Shown here: piece after piece, positions 36,815 to 45,458 of the stretch
Layout of the letters: the number at the start of each line of letters is the position of its first letter
Position numbering within the stretch: the first letter of the stretch is position 1
Source: Azoarcus sp.
GTDB taxonomy: Bacteria; Pseudomonadota; Gammaproteobacteria; Burkholderiales; Rhodocyclaceae
DNA: 64,000 bases
Direction: 5' to 3'
NCBI GenBank assembly: GCA_031268195.1
Contig: JAIRXQ010000017.1
Location: 1-64,000, forward strand
Notes under the pieces: model-generated
Databases searched by the model: none
What the model was told of the DNA's origin: nothing
Seen by the model: only the letters and a program-made list of their open reading frames with translations
Made by a program: the position numbers and the translations under genes

Positions 36815-37726
36815 TCACCCGGCTTTGCGACGCTCGAAACGGTAGAAAAGATTCGGCTCGGAAATGAGGTAGATCGTGCCATCCCGTCCCACGGCGACGC
36901 CTTCGGCTTGCGGAACGCTGGCGGCAAGGCCGTGGAAGCCGCGCCATAGCAGCATGAGTCCGGCCAGCTCGCCTGCCGCGTCGTATTCGGCCAGCAGACG
37001 GGATTCGTCGCTCAACAGCAGCATGTGGCCGGTACGCTCGTCGCGGCTCAGGGATGAGAGATCGCGCATGAAGCGCCGGAAAGGCTGGCGGGGAATCCAT
37101 TCGCGGATTTGCAGGTTCAATTCCCCGGCGTCCATCAGGCGCGGCATGCCGTCGATCTCGAACACGCGCGGCGTTTTCTCCTTGGCGACGAAGAGGCGAT
37201 GCCGCTGCTCGTCCCAGGTGATGCCTTCGAAGCCGAGATTGCCGTTCAGGAAGAGGCCCAGTCCGATCCGGGGCGCCTGCGCCACGTCGATGTGCCGGGT
37301 GTCCGCGTCGATGGCGACGCGGTAGACCTGCTGTTTGCGCTCGTCGACGAGGACGTAGAGCTTGCCCTCCATGTGGGTGATGCCTTCCAGATCGTCTACG
37401 CCCGCAACCGGAATGCGCCGCAGAAGCTCGCCCGCATTGGAGAGTTCCACGATTTGTGGCGGGTGGTTGATGGTGGTAAACAGCGTGCCGGACTCCCAGT
37501 TGTAGGTGAGCGCGGAGGCATTGTTCTGCAGACCCTCGATGGGATGTGCTTCCAGCGTGACGCGGTATTCGGCCAGCCGCAATGCGCCCGGCGCTTCGGC
37601 GGGCATGGCGCTCCAGTACCAGATGAGCGGCGCGAGACGCAAATGCCAGATTGCCGCGCCCGCCAGCAACAGCAGCAATGCAATGAGCGAGCACCGCACA
37701 GCGACACGGAAAGGTTGCGGCTTCAA
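36815..37726 (-). CDS. YjiK/SdiA-regulated beta-propeller protein
   Basis: The 303-residue product begins at a TTG (37726) with GGGAG seven bases upstream. That TTG overlaps the moeA stop as TTGA, so translation is probably coupled; the long frame upstream is a shadow of moeA. An N-terminal signal anchor (LIALLLLLAGAAIW) is followed by a YjiK-type six-bladed propeller: NNASALTYNWESGTLF, DDLEGITHMEGKLYVLVDER, NLGFEGITWDEQRHRLFVA, QAEGVAVGRDGTIYLISEPN. Probably periplasmic. Function is unknown in the family. Its tie to molybdenum cofactor genes may be positional only. Confidence 0.8.
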   Translation of the reverse strand: MKPQPFRVAVRCSLIALLLLLAGAAIWHLRLAPLIWYWSAMPAEAPGALRLAEYRVTLEAHPIEGLQNNASALTYNWESGTLFTTINHPPQIVELSNAGELLRRIPVAGVDDLEGITHMEGKLYVLVDERKQQVYRVAIDADTRHIDVAQAPRIGLGLFLNGNLGFEGITWDEQRHRLFVAKEKTPRVFEIDGMPRLMDAGELNLQIREWIPRQPFRRFMRDLSSLSRDERTGHMLLLSDESRLLAEYDAAGELAGLMLLWRGFHGLAASVPQAEGVAVGRDGTIYLISEPNLFYRFERRKAG

Positions 37727-39018
37727 GCGTTTTCTCCCAAATCGGTGTTTTCCCCCAGACCGGCGCTTTCCTGAAATGCGCCAGTCTCCAGTAATTGCAC
37801 ACGCGCCGACTCGCCGGCTGCCAGTCCCCTGCTTGCGGCGGGGACGACGAGCAGGCCGTCGGCGCGTGCCATCGCCAGCAGGTCGCCGCTGCTTTGTTTG
37901 CCGAGCGGCGTGGCGGCGTAGTCGCCGCATTCGCTGCGGGCGAGCGTGACGCGCACGAATTCGACCCGGCCCGGCCTGGATCGGGCCGGCTGCGTGAGCC
38001 GCGCCGTGACGGTGCGGCGGAACAGTGTGCGGTGGCCGCCGAGGGCGCGCAACGCCGGGAGGACGAATTGCTCGAAACATACCATGCTGGAAACCGGGTT
38101 GCCGGGCAGGCAAAAAACGATGCCGCGGCCGGTGGTGCCGAAAGCGACCGGATGGCCGGGGCGCATCTGGACGCGGTAGAAGTGGAGCGCGACGCCGAGC
38201 GCCGCCAGCGTCGGGCGCACATGGTCGTGCACGCCGACCGACGTGCCGCCAGAGACGAGCAGGACGTCGAATTCCAGCCCGCGCCGCAGGTATTTTGCAA
38301 GCGCGTCCGGTTCGTCGCGCGCGATGCCGAGCCGCACGGGTTCGATGCCTTGTGCCTGTACCTGCGCCATCAGCGCGTAGCTGTTGGCGTCCGGTATTTT
38401 TTCCGCATCGAAGGGGGCGGTGAGCGCTTCCAGTTCGTTGCCGTTGGCGAGGATGGCGACGCGGGGCAGGCGGTACACCTCGATCCTGGCGGCTTTCGCC
38501 GTCGCCAGCACGCCGAGCGCGCCCGGCGAAATTTCGGTGTCACCGGGCAAGGCCACATCGCCAGTGCGGATGTTCTCGCCGCGTACGCGAATGTCGGTTG
38601 CGGCTTTGACGGGGAGGGCGATTTCGATCGAGCCGTCGGCCAGCACGCGGGTCTCTTCGACCCGGACGACCGTATCCGCGCCGGGGGGCACGGGCGCGCC
38701 GGTCATGATGCGGGCGCATTGTCCGGCGGAGATCGGTTTGCGCGGCATGTCGCCCGCCTGGATGTCATCGATCATGCGTAGCGTGCTTGGCGCGGTGGAC
38801 ACGTCCTCGGCGCGCACGGCGTAGCCGTCCATCGCGGAGACATCGTAGGGCGGCAGGTCGCGGTTGGCGTATATCGGCGCGGCCAGCACGCGGCCGAGCG
38901 CGCGTTCGATGGCGATGTCCTCCGTGCCGAGCGGTGCGATTTTGTCCAAGACGCAGGCTTGCGCGGCGCGGATGGAGAGGTCGCCGGAGATGGGGGCGGA
39001 TTTCGTGGATTCAGGCAT
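37723..39018 (-). CDS. moeA: Molybdopterin molybdenumtransferase
   Basis: The product has 431 residues from ATG 39018, which has GGAG ten bases upstream; ATG 39027 is an alternative. Signatures: LPPYDVSAMDGYAVRA, MTGAPVPPGADTVVRVEE, GTSVGVHDHV and FCLPGNPVSS. MoeA inserts molybdate into adenylylated molybdopterin made by Mog. It follows mobA by 5 bp in an overlapping molybdenum cofactor operon. Confidence 0.95.
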   Translation of the reverse strand: MPESTKSAPISGDLSIRAAQACVLDKIAPLGTEDIAIERALGRVLAAPIYANRDLPPYDVSAMDGYAVRAEDVSTAPSTLRMIDDIQAGDMPRKPISAGQCARIMTGAPVPPGADTVVRVEETRVLADGSIEIALPVKAATDIRVRGENIRTGDVALPGDTEISPGALGVLATAKAARIEVYRLPRVAILANGNELEALTAPFDAEKIPDANSYALMAQVQAQGIEPVRLGIARDEPDALAKYLRRGLEFDVLLVSGGTSVGVHDHVRPTLAALGVALHFYRVQMRPGHPVAFGTTGRGIVFCLPGNPVSSMVCFEQFVLPALRALGGHRTLFRRTVTARLTQPARSRPGRVEFVRVTLARSECGDYAATPLGKQSSGDLLAMARADGLLVVPAASRGLAAGESARVQLLETGAFQESAGLGENTDLGENA

Positions 39019-39023
39019 TTGAT

Positions 39024-39644
39024 TCATTCTCCGAAATGGCGCCGCGCCGCGGCGAATGCTGCGGGGGTGTCGAGATCGATGAAACTTTGCCGCGTGGCCG
39101 CCGCCGCGCGCGGGGTTGGTTCGCGCAGGGTCGATTCGCACAGGGTCGATTCATCAACGTAGCGCACCGCCAGTCCTTCGAGCGCGCCATGTAAACTGCA
39201 TTTTCCCGCGCCGTGCAAGGTGGCATCGAGCCTGGGCAGGGCGGCGACGGCGTAGAAGGCCGCCAGCGTTTGCAGGTGCGCGCCGGTTTTCGGCACGACC
39301 GCCTGACAGTTGCCGCGCAGCGTCGCCAAGTGTTCGATGAGCGGCGCGTGCAAATAGGGCATGTCGGTGGCGAGTGCGAATACCCACGGCGTTTGGGCGC
39401 GGCGCAGCCCGGCGCACAAGCCGGCGAGCGGCCCGGCATCCGGGAGCTCATCGAGCACTTGTGGCGCATCGATGTCCGGGCGTGGCGTGCGCACGCTGAC
39501 CAGCACCGTGGGGAAGATGGCGCGCATTGTCTGGATGGCGCGTTGCAGCAGGCTCAATCCGCCGAGGCTCAGGGCGGCCTTGTCGCGCCCCATGCGGCGG
39601 GAGTCGCCGCCTGCGAGGATGAGCGCCGTGCAGTCGTCGATCAT
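39024..39644 (-). CDS. mobA: Molybdenum cofactor guanylyltransferase
   Basis: The 206-residue nucleotidyltransferase has LILAGGDSRRMGRDKAAL as its GTP-binding motif, and DELPDAGPLAGL and ALATDMPYL follow in the usual order. It converts Mo-molybdopterin to the guanine dinucleotide form required by NapA. The start overlaps the mobB stop (ATGA). A serial STLCESTLREPTPRAAAATR stretch near the C-terminus looks like a small in-frame duplication. Confidence 0.93.
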   Translation of the reverse strand: MIDDCTALILAGGDSRRMGRDKAALSLGGLSLLQRAIQTMRAIFPTVLVSVRTPRPDIDAPQVLDELPDAGPLAGLCAGLRRAQTPWVFALATDMPYLHAPLIEHLATLRGNCQAVVPKTGAHLQTLAAFYAVAALPRLDATLHGAGKCSLHGALEGLAVRYVDESTLCESTLREPTPRAAAATRQSFIDLDTPAAFAAARRHFGE

Positions 39645-40132
39645 GCTTGCCGGAGCAGAAAATCGGCTAGCGCCGAAAAGTCGTCGAGTGCGAAATGCGG
39701 CAGTTCCGGGTACACCTCCGGGCAATCGGTGACGATGGCGATGAGTCCGTCCTTGACCGCGCAGCGCGGCGGTTTGCCGTTTTCGCGGCGCAGCACTTCG
39801 ATTTTGGGGCCGGGCGAGCGCGAAAAGCCTTCCGCGAGCACGAGGTCGGCCTCGCCCAGAAAGCGCCCGGCCAATTGCAGCGGCTCGCGCCCGCTTTCGG
39901 CATTGGCCACCAGCTGCAAGGCGTTTGTCGTCACCAGGACGGAGAGCGCCGCGCCCGCTGCCTTGTAGCGCCAGCTGTCCTTGCCTTCGGTGTCGAGCTG
40001 CACGGTGTGGTGCGCGTGTTTGATGGTGGCGATTTTTTTGCCGCGCCGGGTGAGTTCGGGAATCAGCCGCTCGACGAAAGTGGTTTTGCCGGCGTTGGAA
40101 TGGCCAACGAAGATAAAGACGGGCGGGGTCAT
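39641..40132 (-). CDS. mobB: Molybdopterin-guanine dinucleotide biosynthesis adaptor MobB
   Basis: The 163-residue GTPase starts at ATG 40132 (AAGGAG upstream). VGHSNAGKTTFVERLI is the P-loop, IKHAHHTVQLDTEGKDSWRY is the diagnostic MobB stretch, and LVLAEGFSRSP follows. It assists MobA in GMP addition. Translationally coupled to mobA. Confidence 0.93.
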   Translation of the reverse strand: MTPPVFIFVGHSNAGKTTFVERLIPELTRRGKKIATIKHAHHTVQLDTEGKDSWRYKAAGAALSVLVTTNALQLVANAESGREPLQLAGRFLGEADLVLAEGFSRSPGPKIEVLRRENGKPPRCAVKDGLIAIVTDCPEVYPELPHFALDDFSALADFLLRQA

Positions 40133-40155
40133 GTTCGATTCGATCTCCTTTGTTG

Positions 40156-40581
40156 TCAGGGATGCGGCGCGACCCATGCATCGCCGTCGGGGGTGATTTC
40201 CTTTTTCCAGATGGGCGCGCGTGCCTTGAGTTCGTCGATCAGCCAGCGGCAGGCTTCCAGCGCCGGGGCGCGGTGTTCGGCGGCGGCGGCGATGAGGACG
40301 ATGTTTTCGCCCGCGCTCACGGCGCCGAGGCGGTGCACGATGCGCGCCTCGATGAGCGCGAAACGCTCGATGGCCTGCGCGCGCAGGGTTTGCAGCTCAC
40401 AGAGCGCCATCACTTCGTGGGCATCGAACCCGATCTGTGTCACTTCGCGCCCTTCGGAGAAATCGCGGACGCAGCCCAGAAAAGTAGCGATGCCGCCGAT
40501 GCGCCTGGACACGGCGCGCAGGGCGGCGATTTCGTCGTCGATGGAAAAATCATCAAATTGCAGGCGCACTGGCTCGTTCAT
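40156..40581 (-). CDS. moaE: Molybdopterin synthase catalytic subunit
   Basis: The 141-residue protein has ATFLGCVRDFSEGREV near the start and HRLGAVSAGENIVLIAAAAEHRAPALEACRWLIDELK as its core (read in parts), ending in the Lys-rich APIWKKE active site. It moves sulfur from the MoaD C-terminus into precursor Z. One base separates it from the moaD stop codon. Confidence 0.94.
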   Translation of the reverse strand: MNEPVRLQFDDFSIDDEIAALRAVSRRIGGIATFLGCVRDFSEGREVTQIGFDAHEVMALCELQTLRAQAIERFALIEARIVHRLGAVSAGENIVLIAAAAEHRAPALEACRWLIDELKARAPIWKKEITPDGDAWVAPHP

Positions 40582-40582
40582 G

Positions 40583-40837
40583 TCAGCCTCCCGAAAAGGC
40601 GGACATGAAGACGATTTCGGCGTCATCGGCAAGCGGCACGGCATCGGCCTCGGCCTCGGCATCGGCGACGCGGCGGCCGTCGACCGCGACGATGGAGACG
40701 AGCGCGAACGCTTCGGGATGGCGGGCACGCAGTTCGTCGCGCACGTCCTGCCAGCGCAGACCGGGGCGGAAATCCAGCGCGATCTGGCGCGCGCCGACAC
40801 GCTCGGCCACCGGGCCGAAAAACAGGGCGCGGATCAT
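40583..40837 (-). CDS. moaD: Molybdopterin synthase sulfur carrier subunit
   Basis: The 84-residue ubiquitin-fold protein ends in SAFSGG; the terminal Gly-Gly becomes a thiocarboxylate after activation by MoeB, a candidate for which is encoded at 52.1 kb. The start at 40837 overlaps the moaC stop by 4 bp. Confidence 0.93.
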   Translation of the reverse strand: MIRALFFGPVAERVGARQIALDFRPGLRWQDVRDELRARHPEAFALVSIVAVDGRRVADAEAEADAVPLADDAEIVFMSAFSGG

Positions 40838-41349
40838 GGCGCGGCCGCCGCGGCGCGCCGCCATGTGCCGCGCTTGCCGCCGCTTTTTTCTTCGAGCTGC
40901 ACGTGTTCGATCTTCATGGCGCGGTCGATGGCCTTGCACATATCGTAGATCGTCAGCAGCGCGGCGCTCGTCGCGGTGAGCGCCTCCATTTCGACGCCGG
41001 TCTGCCCGGCGCAGCGGGCGGTGACGACGGCCTCGATGCCGACGCGGCCCGTGGCATCGGGTGGGTCGATGTCGCTGAACTCGACTTCGAGCCCGGACAG
41101 GCACAAGGGATGGCACATCGGAATCAGCGCGGAGGTGTGCTTGGCGGCCATCACCGCCGCGACGCCGGCCACGGCGAGCACATCGCCCTTGTCCAGCGTG
41201 CCCGCGCGGATGCGGGCCCGCGTTTCGGGACGCATGCGGATGATGCCGCTGGCGATGGCTTGCCGCGCGGTTTCGTCCTTGTGGGAGACATCGACCATGC
41301 GGGCGCGTCCCGAGGCGGAAAAATGCGTCAGGCGATCCGGTTCGCTCAC
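40834..41349 (-). CDS. moaC: Cyclic pyranopterin monophosphate synthase
   Basis: The 171-residue protein has MVDVSHKDETARQAIASG at its start, then LIPMCHPL, and AALLTIYDMCKAID near the end with the catalytic lysine region (MKIEHVQLEEKSGGKRG). It turns the MoaA product into cyclic pyranopterin. Ends with an Ala-rich tail. Confidence 0.95.
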   Translation of the reverse strand: MSEPDRLTHFSASGRARMVDVSHKDETARQAIASGIIRMRPETRARIRAGTLDKGDVLAVAGVAAVMAAKHTSALIPMCHPLCLSGLEVEFSDIDPPDATGRVGIEAVVTARCAGQTGVEMEALTATSAALLTIYDMCKAIDRAMKIEHVQLEEKSGGKRGTWRRAAAAAP

Positions 41350-41391
41350 GGAGCAGTCCTTTTTGGGTTGCCGAAAAAAGCGGTCGTGGCA

Positions 41392-42435
41392 TCAGCCGCC
41401 AATGTAAGACATCTCGATTCTACCCGTGGGCGCGGCGCGCATCGCATGCCTGAGTTGCGAATAGCGCCCGCTCCGTGCATGCCAGATGGCAGCGATGCGA
41501 TTGCGCAATGCTTCGTCGTCCTCGCCCGCGCGCAGCGGCGCGCGCAGGTCGGCTCCTTCGCTGGCGAAAAGGCATGTATAGAGCTTGCCGTCGGTCGACA
41601 GGCGCAGGCGGCTGCATTCGTGGCAGAAGGCTTGCGTCACTGAGGCGATGACGCCGATTTCGCCCGCCCCGTCGGTGTATTGCCAACGTTTGGCCACTTC
41701 GCCCGGATACTGCGCGTCGAGCGCGCGCAGCGGGTAGCGGGCATGGAGGGTGGCGAGTATGTCGCGGGCCGCCACCACATCGTCGAGCCGCCAGCCGGTG
41801 CGCGTGCCGGCGTCCATGAATTCGATGAAACGCACGATGATGCCGCTGTGCCGGAAGCGCGCGGCCAGCGGCAGGATGTGATCTTCGTTGATGCCGCGCT
41901 TGACCACGACGTTGATCTTGATCGGCGCCAGTCCCGCCGCCTGCGCGGCGGCGATGCCTTCGAGCACAGCGGCCAGCGGCGCGTTGCCGCCGGTGGCGCG
42001 CTGGAACACCGCCTCGTCGAGCGCGTCGAGGCTGATGTTGAGCCTTGCAAGCCCGGCGTTTTTCAGGTCGCGCGCCTTTTTTGCCAGCAAGGTGCCGTTG
42101 GTGGTCATGGCGACTTCCAGCGGGCGAGCTTCCAGGGTGGTGAGCGTGGCGAGCATTTCCACCAGGCGCTCGATGCCGCGCCGCAGGAGCGGCTCGCCAC
42201 CCGATAAACGAATCTTGCGTACGCCGAGGGCCACGCATTGCCGGGCGAGGCGGAGGATCTCCTCGAAGCGCAGCAAAGCGTCGTGGTGCAGGAAGACGAA
42301 ATCCCGCCCGAATACCTCGCGCGGCATGCAATACGCGCAGCGCAGGTTGCAGCGATCCGTCACCGAGATGCGCAGATCGTGGAGCGGTCGCTGCAAAGCG
42401 TCGCGGCAGGGCAGGGTGTCAAAGCGTTCGGGCAT
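41392..42435 (-). CDS. moaA: GTP 3',8-cyclase (radical SAM)
   Basis: The 347-residue enzyme carries out the first step of molybdenum cofactor synthesis. The SAM cluster is in DRCNLRCAYCMP and the C-terminal substrate cluster in CHECSRLRLSTDGKLYTC. KIRLSGGEPLLRR is the SAM-binding GGEP motif, and the essential C-terminal Gly-Gly is present (SYIGG). It lies 21 bp after napC, which ties cofactor synthesis to nitrate reductase expression. Confidence 0.96.
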   Translation of the reverse strand: MPERFDTLPCRDALQRPLHDLRISVTDRCNLRCAYCMPREVFGRDFVFLHHDALLRFEEILRLARQCVALGVRKIRLSGGEPLLRRGIERLVEMLATLTTLEARPLEVAMTTNGTLLAKKARDLKNAGLARLNISLDALDEAVFQRATGGNAPLAAVLEGIAAAQAAGLAPIKINVVVKRGINEDHILPLAARFRHSGIIVRFIEFMDAGTRTGWRLDDVVAARDILATLHARYPLRALDAQYPGEVAKRWQYTDGAGEIGVIASVTQAFCHECSRLRLSTDGKLYTCLFASEGADLRAPLRAGEDDEALRNRIAAIWHARSGRYSQLRHAMRAAPTGRIEMSYIGG

Positions 42436-42456
42436 CGTTTCCGGACCAGTGCGCCC

Positions 42457-43095
42457 TCACTCCGGCGCGGCCTCGGTCGCCTCGGTTGCCGGGCGGAACA
42501 CTTCGAGCGGGACGGCGGCCGGATCGGTGTTGCCGATGCCTTGCGCGATGGGCGGCAACTGGTGCGCGATGCCTTTGTGACAGTCGATGCACGTTTGTCC
42601 GGCCGACAAGGCTTCCTCGTGGCGCTGGATTGCGCGGTAGCCCTGCGCGCTGAAATCGAACGAGGCGGCCTCGTGGCAGTTGCGGCACTCCTGCGAATCG
42701 TTGGCCTTCATGCGCCGCCATTCGCTCTGCGCCAGCTTCGCCCGCTTTTCGGCAAACTTCTCGGGGGTGTCGATGGAGCCGAGCAGCTTGTGCCAGACTT
42801 CGTTGGCGGCCCTGAGCTTGCGCCACATCTTGGGCAGGAATTCCTTCGGCACATGGCAGTCCGAACACACGGCGCGCACCCCGCTGCGGTTGGTGTAGTG
42901 GGTGGTGTTCTGATATTCCCGGTAGTTGTAGTCCTTCATCTCGTGGCAGGACAGACAGAAATCCTCGGTGTTCGTCCAGGCCAGCGTGATGTTGAAGATC
43001 GCCGTCAGCGCGATGCCGGCCACGAAGGCGATGACGATGCCGCGCGAGACGAATCGCCGCCATTGCCGGGCGGGAGGGGGATGATTGTTTGTCAT
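42457..43095 (-). CDS. napC: Periplasmic nitrate reductase tetraheme quinol dehydrogenase NapC
   Basis: The 212-residue protein has one membrane anchor (GIVIAFVAGIALTAIFNITLAW) and four heme sites: CLSCH, CSDCH, CRNCH, CIDCH. It oxidises quinol and passes electrons to NapB/NapA. The paralogue NrfH occurs 6 kb away, with distinct spacing. The C-terminus after the last heme is Pro/Glu-rich. Last nap gene. Confidence 0.95.
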   Translation of the reverse strand: MTNNHPPPARQWRRFVSRGIVIAFVAGIALTAIFNITLAWTNTEDFCLSCHEMKDYNYREYQNTTHYTNRSGVRAVCSDCHVPKEFLPKMWRKLRAANEVWHKLLGSIDTPEKFAEKRAKLAQSEWRRMKANDSQECRNCHEAASFDFSAQGYRAIQRHEEALSAGQTCIDCHKGIAHQLPPIAQGIGNTDPAAVPLEVFRPATEATEAAPE

Positions 43096-43140
43096 GGTGC
43101 GAGCTCCTGTGACGAGGGCTGTTCCAGCGTCTGGCGTTGC

Positions 43141-43605
43141 TCAACGCGCCGTGGCGGGGCGCTGATAGGTGTTGGCGATCAGCGGTTTGGCGCCGGTTTG
43201 CGGCACATGGCATTGCAGGCAGAAATAGCGCCGCGCCGCGAGGGTGGAGAGTTCCTTGCCGTCGGCGTCCTTGAAGTGTGTCGAGGAAACTTTGGTCGCT
43301 TTTTCCTTGCGGGCGTTTTCCCAAGAATGGCAATCCATGCACTTGTTGAACGCCCTGGTGACGGGGTATTCGTCGACCGCGTGCGAAACCAGCGGCGGCT
43401 GCTGTGTGAAGTCGCGGTCGAACGGATCGGTTTCGATCGCTTTCCTGAGCGCGTCGGTGGTCGCGGTGTCGGTGGCGGAAAGCGGCTTGCCGCGCAGGGT
43501 GGCGAGGCCGCCGCTGTCGTCGGCGGCGACGGAAGCACACGGCAGCAGCAAGGAGGTGGCAAGTGCGGTGGCAAGCGCGGCGGCGGTCAGGAGATGAATT
43601 TTCAT
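43141..43605 (-). CDS. napB: Periplasmic nitrate reductase diheme subunit NapB
   Basis: The 154-residue protein has a cleavable signal peptide (LLTAAALATALATSLLLPCASVA), the conserved DFTQQPPLVSHAVDEYPVT stretch and two heme sites, CMDCH and CLQCH. It is the electron entry subunit of NapAB. Start ATG 43605 overlaps the napH stop by 4 bp; the longer frame upstream is a napH shadow. Confidence 0.95.
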   Translation of the reverse strand: MKIHLLTAAALATALATSLLLPCASVAADDSGGLATLRGKPLSATDTATTDALRKAIETDPFDRDFTQQPPLVSHAVDEYPVTRAFNKCMDCHSWENARKEKATKVSSTHFKDADGKELSTLAARRYFCLQCHVPQTGAKPLIANTYQRPATAR

Positions 43606-44477
43606 GATGAACTCCCTGAGTCGAAACGATGGGTGAATCTGAAAACCTTCTGGCCGCATACGTCGATGCAGCGGCCACAAGTCGTACAAAGGGAATCGAA
43701 GATGACCGGGCTGTCCTGCCCCACCCGTTTCAGCGCGGGGCGGATGATCTGCGGTTCGGGACAGACGGCGAAACAATCCATGCAGTCGTTGCATGCGGCG
43801 CGTTTCGGCGCGGCAACGCGCAACAGGGCGAATTTGCCGAGCAGACTGTAGAGCGCGCCCATTGGACACAAATGTCCGCACCAGCCGCGCTGCGTGAGCA
43901 GCAGGTCGTAGATGAAAACGGCGACCAGGAAATACACGCCCGCGCCCATGCCGAAGATGAGCCCGCGATGCGCGATCGCCACCGGATTGAGCCATTCCCA
44001 CGCCAGCGCGCCGCTCACGAAAGCGAGCACGAAGGTGCCGGCGAGGAACCAGTACCGGGTCATCGAGGAGGGCGGATGGTTGGCTTTGATGTCGAGACGG
44101 CGGCGACACCATGCGGCGGTGTCGGTAATCATGTTCACCGGGCACACCCACGCACAGAACACCCGTCCGCCCACGATGAGGTAGAACGCCAGCACGATGA
44201 GCGCGCCGATGCACGCGGTGGCGGCGGGCAAGAACCCGGCGGCGAGTATTTGCAGGAAAACGTAGGGGTCGGTCAGCGGCAACACGTCGAACGTGAGGCT
44301 GGAGGTGAGGTTGCCCTTGACGATCCAGACGCCGAACCACGGCCCGGCGAGGAAAAGCGCGAGGATGGCCAGCTGGCACACCCGGCGCAGCAGCAGCCAT
44401 CGATGCGCCGCGAACCAGCCTTTGCGCGCGACGGCTTCGGTTCCGGGGCGGCGGGGTGTCTTGCCGGGGGCGCTCAT
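43602..44477 (-). CDS. napH: Quinol dehydrogenase membrane component NapH
   Basis: The 291-residue protein has four helices with CAWVCPVN and CGHLCPMG at the membrane ends, and two C-terminal ferredoxin motifs ([14 protein letters not shown] and [12 protein letters not shown]). With NapG it forms a second electron route into NapAB, thought to favour ubiquinol or to conserve energy. Overlaps napG and napB by 4 bp. Confidence 0.94.
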   Translation of the reverse strand: MSAPGKTPRRPGTEAVARKGWFAAHRWLLLRRVCQLAILALFLAGPWFGVWIVKGNLTSSLTFDVLPLTDPYVFLQILAAGFLPAATACIGALIVLAFYLIVGGRVFCAWVCPVNMITDTAAWCRRRLDIKANHPPSSMTRYWFLAGTFVLAFVSGALAWEWLNPVAIAHRGLIFGMGAGVYFLVAVFIYDLLLTQRGWCGHLCPMGALYSLLGKFALLRVAAPKRAACNDCMDCFAVCPEPQIIRPALKRVGQDSPVIFDSLCTTCGRCIDVCGQKVFRFTHRFDSGSSS

Positions 44478-45430
44478 GGCTTCCAGTCCGATCGGATGCC
44501 GGGGGCGTTGCCGGGCGCATCGTTCGCGGGCGCGGGCGCTTCGTCGTCGTTGACGTGTTCGTCGTTGACGCGCCCGTCGTTGACGCGTGTATCGCCGTAG
44601 CGTTTGCCCTCCAGCCCGCGCACGGGCAGTTCCAGCTGATCTCCGATGAGCGAGCCGCCGTGCTTTTCGCGTTCTTCCCAGCCCTTGCGATAGTGCTCGC
44701 CGAGCTTGCCTTGCGCGAGCGGACGCGGCAGCACCTTGATGGCCGCCACTTCCAGCACACAGGCTTTTTCGCACTTGCCGCAGCCGGTGCAGAATTCCGA
44801 ATGCACCGTGGGCAGCAGCATGGCGTGGCGGTCGGAGCGGGTGTTGTGCTGCCTGTCCAGCGTGATCGCCTCGTCGATGACCGGGCAGACGCGGTAACAC
44901 ACGTCGCAGCGCAGGCCCAGGAAGTTGAGACAGGTTTCGTGGTCGATCAGCACCGCCAGCCCCATGCGCGCGGCGTTGATGTCGGTGAGCCCGGGGTCGA
45001 GCGCACCGGTCGGACAGTGCTTGATACAGGGAATGTCCTCGCACATTTCGCACGGAATGTCGCGTGCGGTGAAATAGGGGGTGCCGGTCGGCACAGGCTC
45101 GCCCGGCGTGGCAAGCTTCAAAACGGCGATCTTCCGGTCGCTGTGCAGGCTGGTGACGTTCAACTGCTCACAGTCGCGCACGCACAGACCGCAGCGCGCA
45201 CAGGCGGCGAGAAATTCATCTTCCGGCAGCGCGCCGGGAGGACGCAGCGCCTGCGCCGCCAGTGCGCGGTTCTGGTTTGCGTAGATGCCCACGCCCAATG
45301 CCATGAGACAGCCGCCACCGGCCGCGCCCGCAAGGCTGGCGAGGAACCTGCGCCGCATCGGGGAAACCGCCAGGGAAGCCTTGGGCTTCTCCGGCGCGGG
45401 CACGGGTTGGACGGTCTTGGTGTCGCTCAT
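44474..45430 (-). CDS. napG: Ferredoxin-type protein NapG
   Basis: The 318-residue periplasmic iron-sulfur protein carries a Tat-like signal ([18 protein letters not shown]) and four [4Fe-4S] motifs: [34 protein letters not shown] and [11 protein letters not shown]. Partner of NapH. The C-terminus has an unusual VND repeat ([17 protein letters not shown]), absent from the usual NapG end, encoded by 15-bp repeats. Confidence 0.94.
   Translation of the reverse strand: MSDTKTVQPVPAPEKPKASLAVSPMRRRFLASLAGAAGGGCLMALGVGIYANQNRALAAQALRPPGALPEDEFLAACARCGLCVRDCEQLNVTSLHSDRKIAVLKLATPGEPVPTGTPYFTARDIPCEMCEDIPCIKHCPTGALDPGLTDINAARMGLAVLIDHETCLNFLGLRCDVCYRVCPVIDEAITLDRQHNTRSDRHAMLLPTVHSEFCTGCGKCEKACVLEVAAIKVLPRPLAQGKLGEHYRKGWEEREKHGGSLIGDQLELPVRGLEGKRYGDTRVNDGRVNDEHVNDDEAPAPANDAPGNAPGIRSDWKP
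44544..44590. repeat. Three degenerate 15-bp tandem repeats in the 3' end of napG
   Basis: Units built on CGTCGTTGACG (TCGTCGTTGACGTGT, TCGTCGTTGACGCGC, CCGTCGTTGACGCGT on the plus strand) encode RVNDG/HVNDD-type repeats in the disordered tail. They stay in frame. Confidence 0.7.
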
Positions 45431-45458
45431 GGCTGGGCACTGAAGGCCTGAACTGGAT

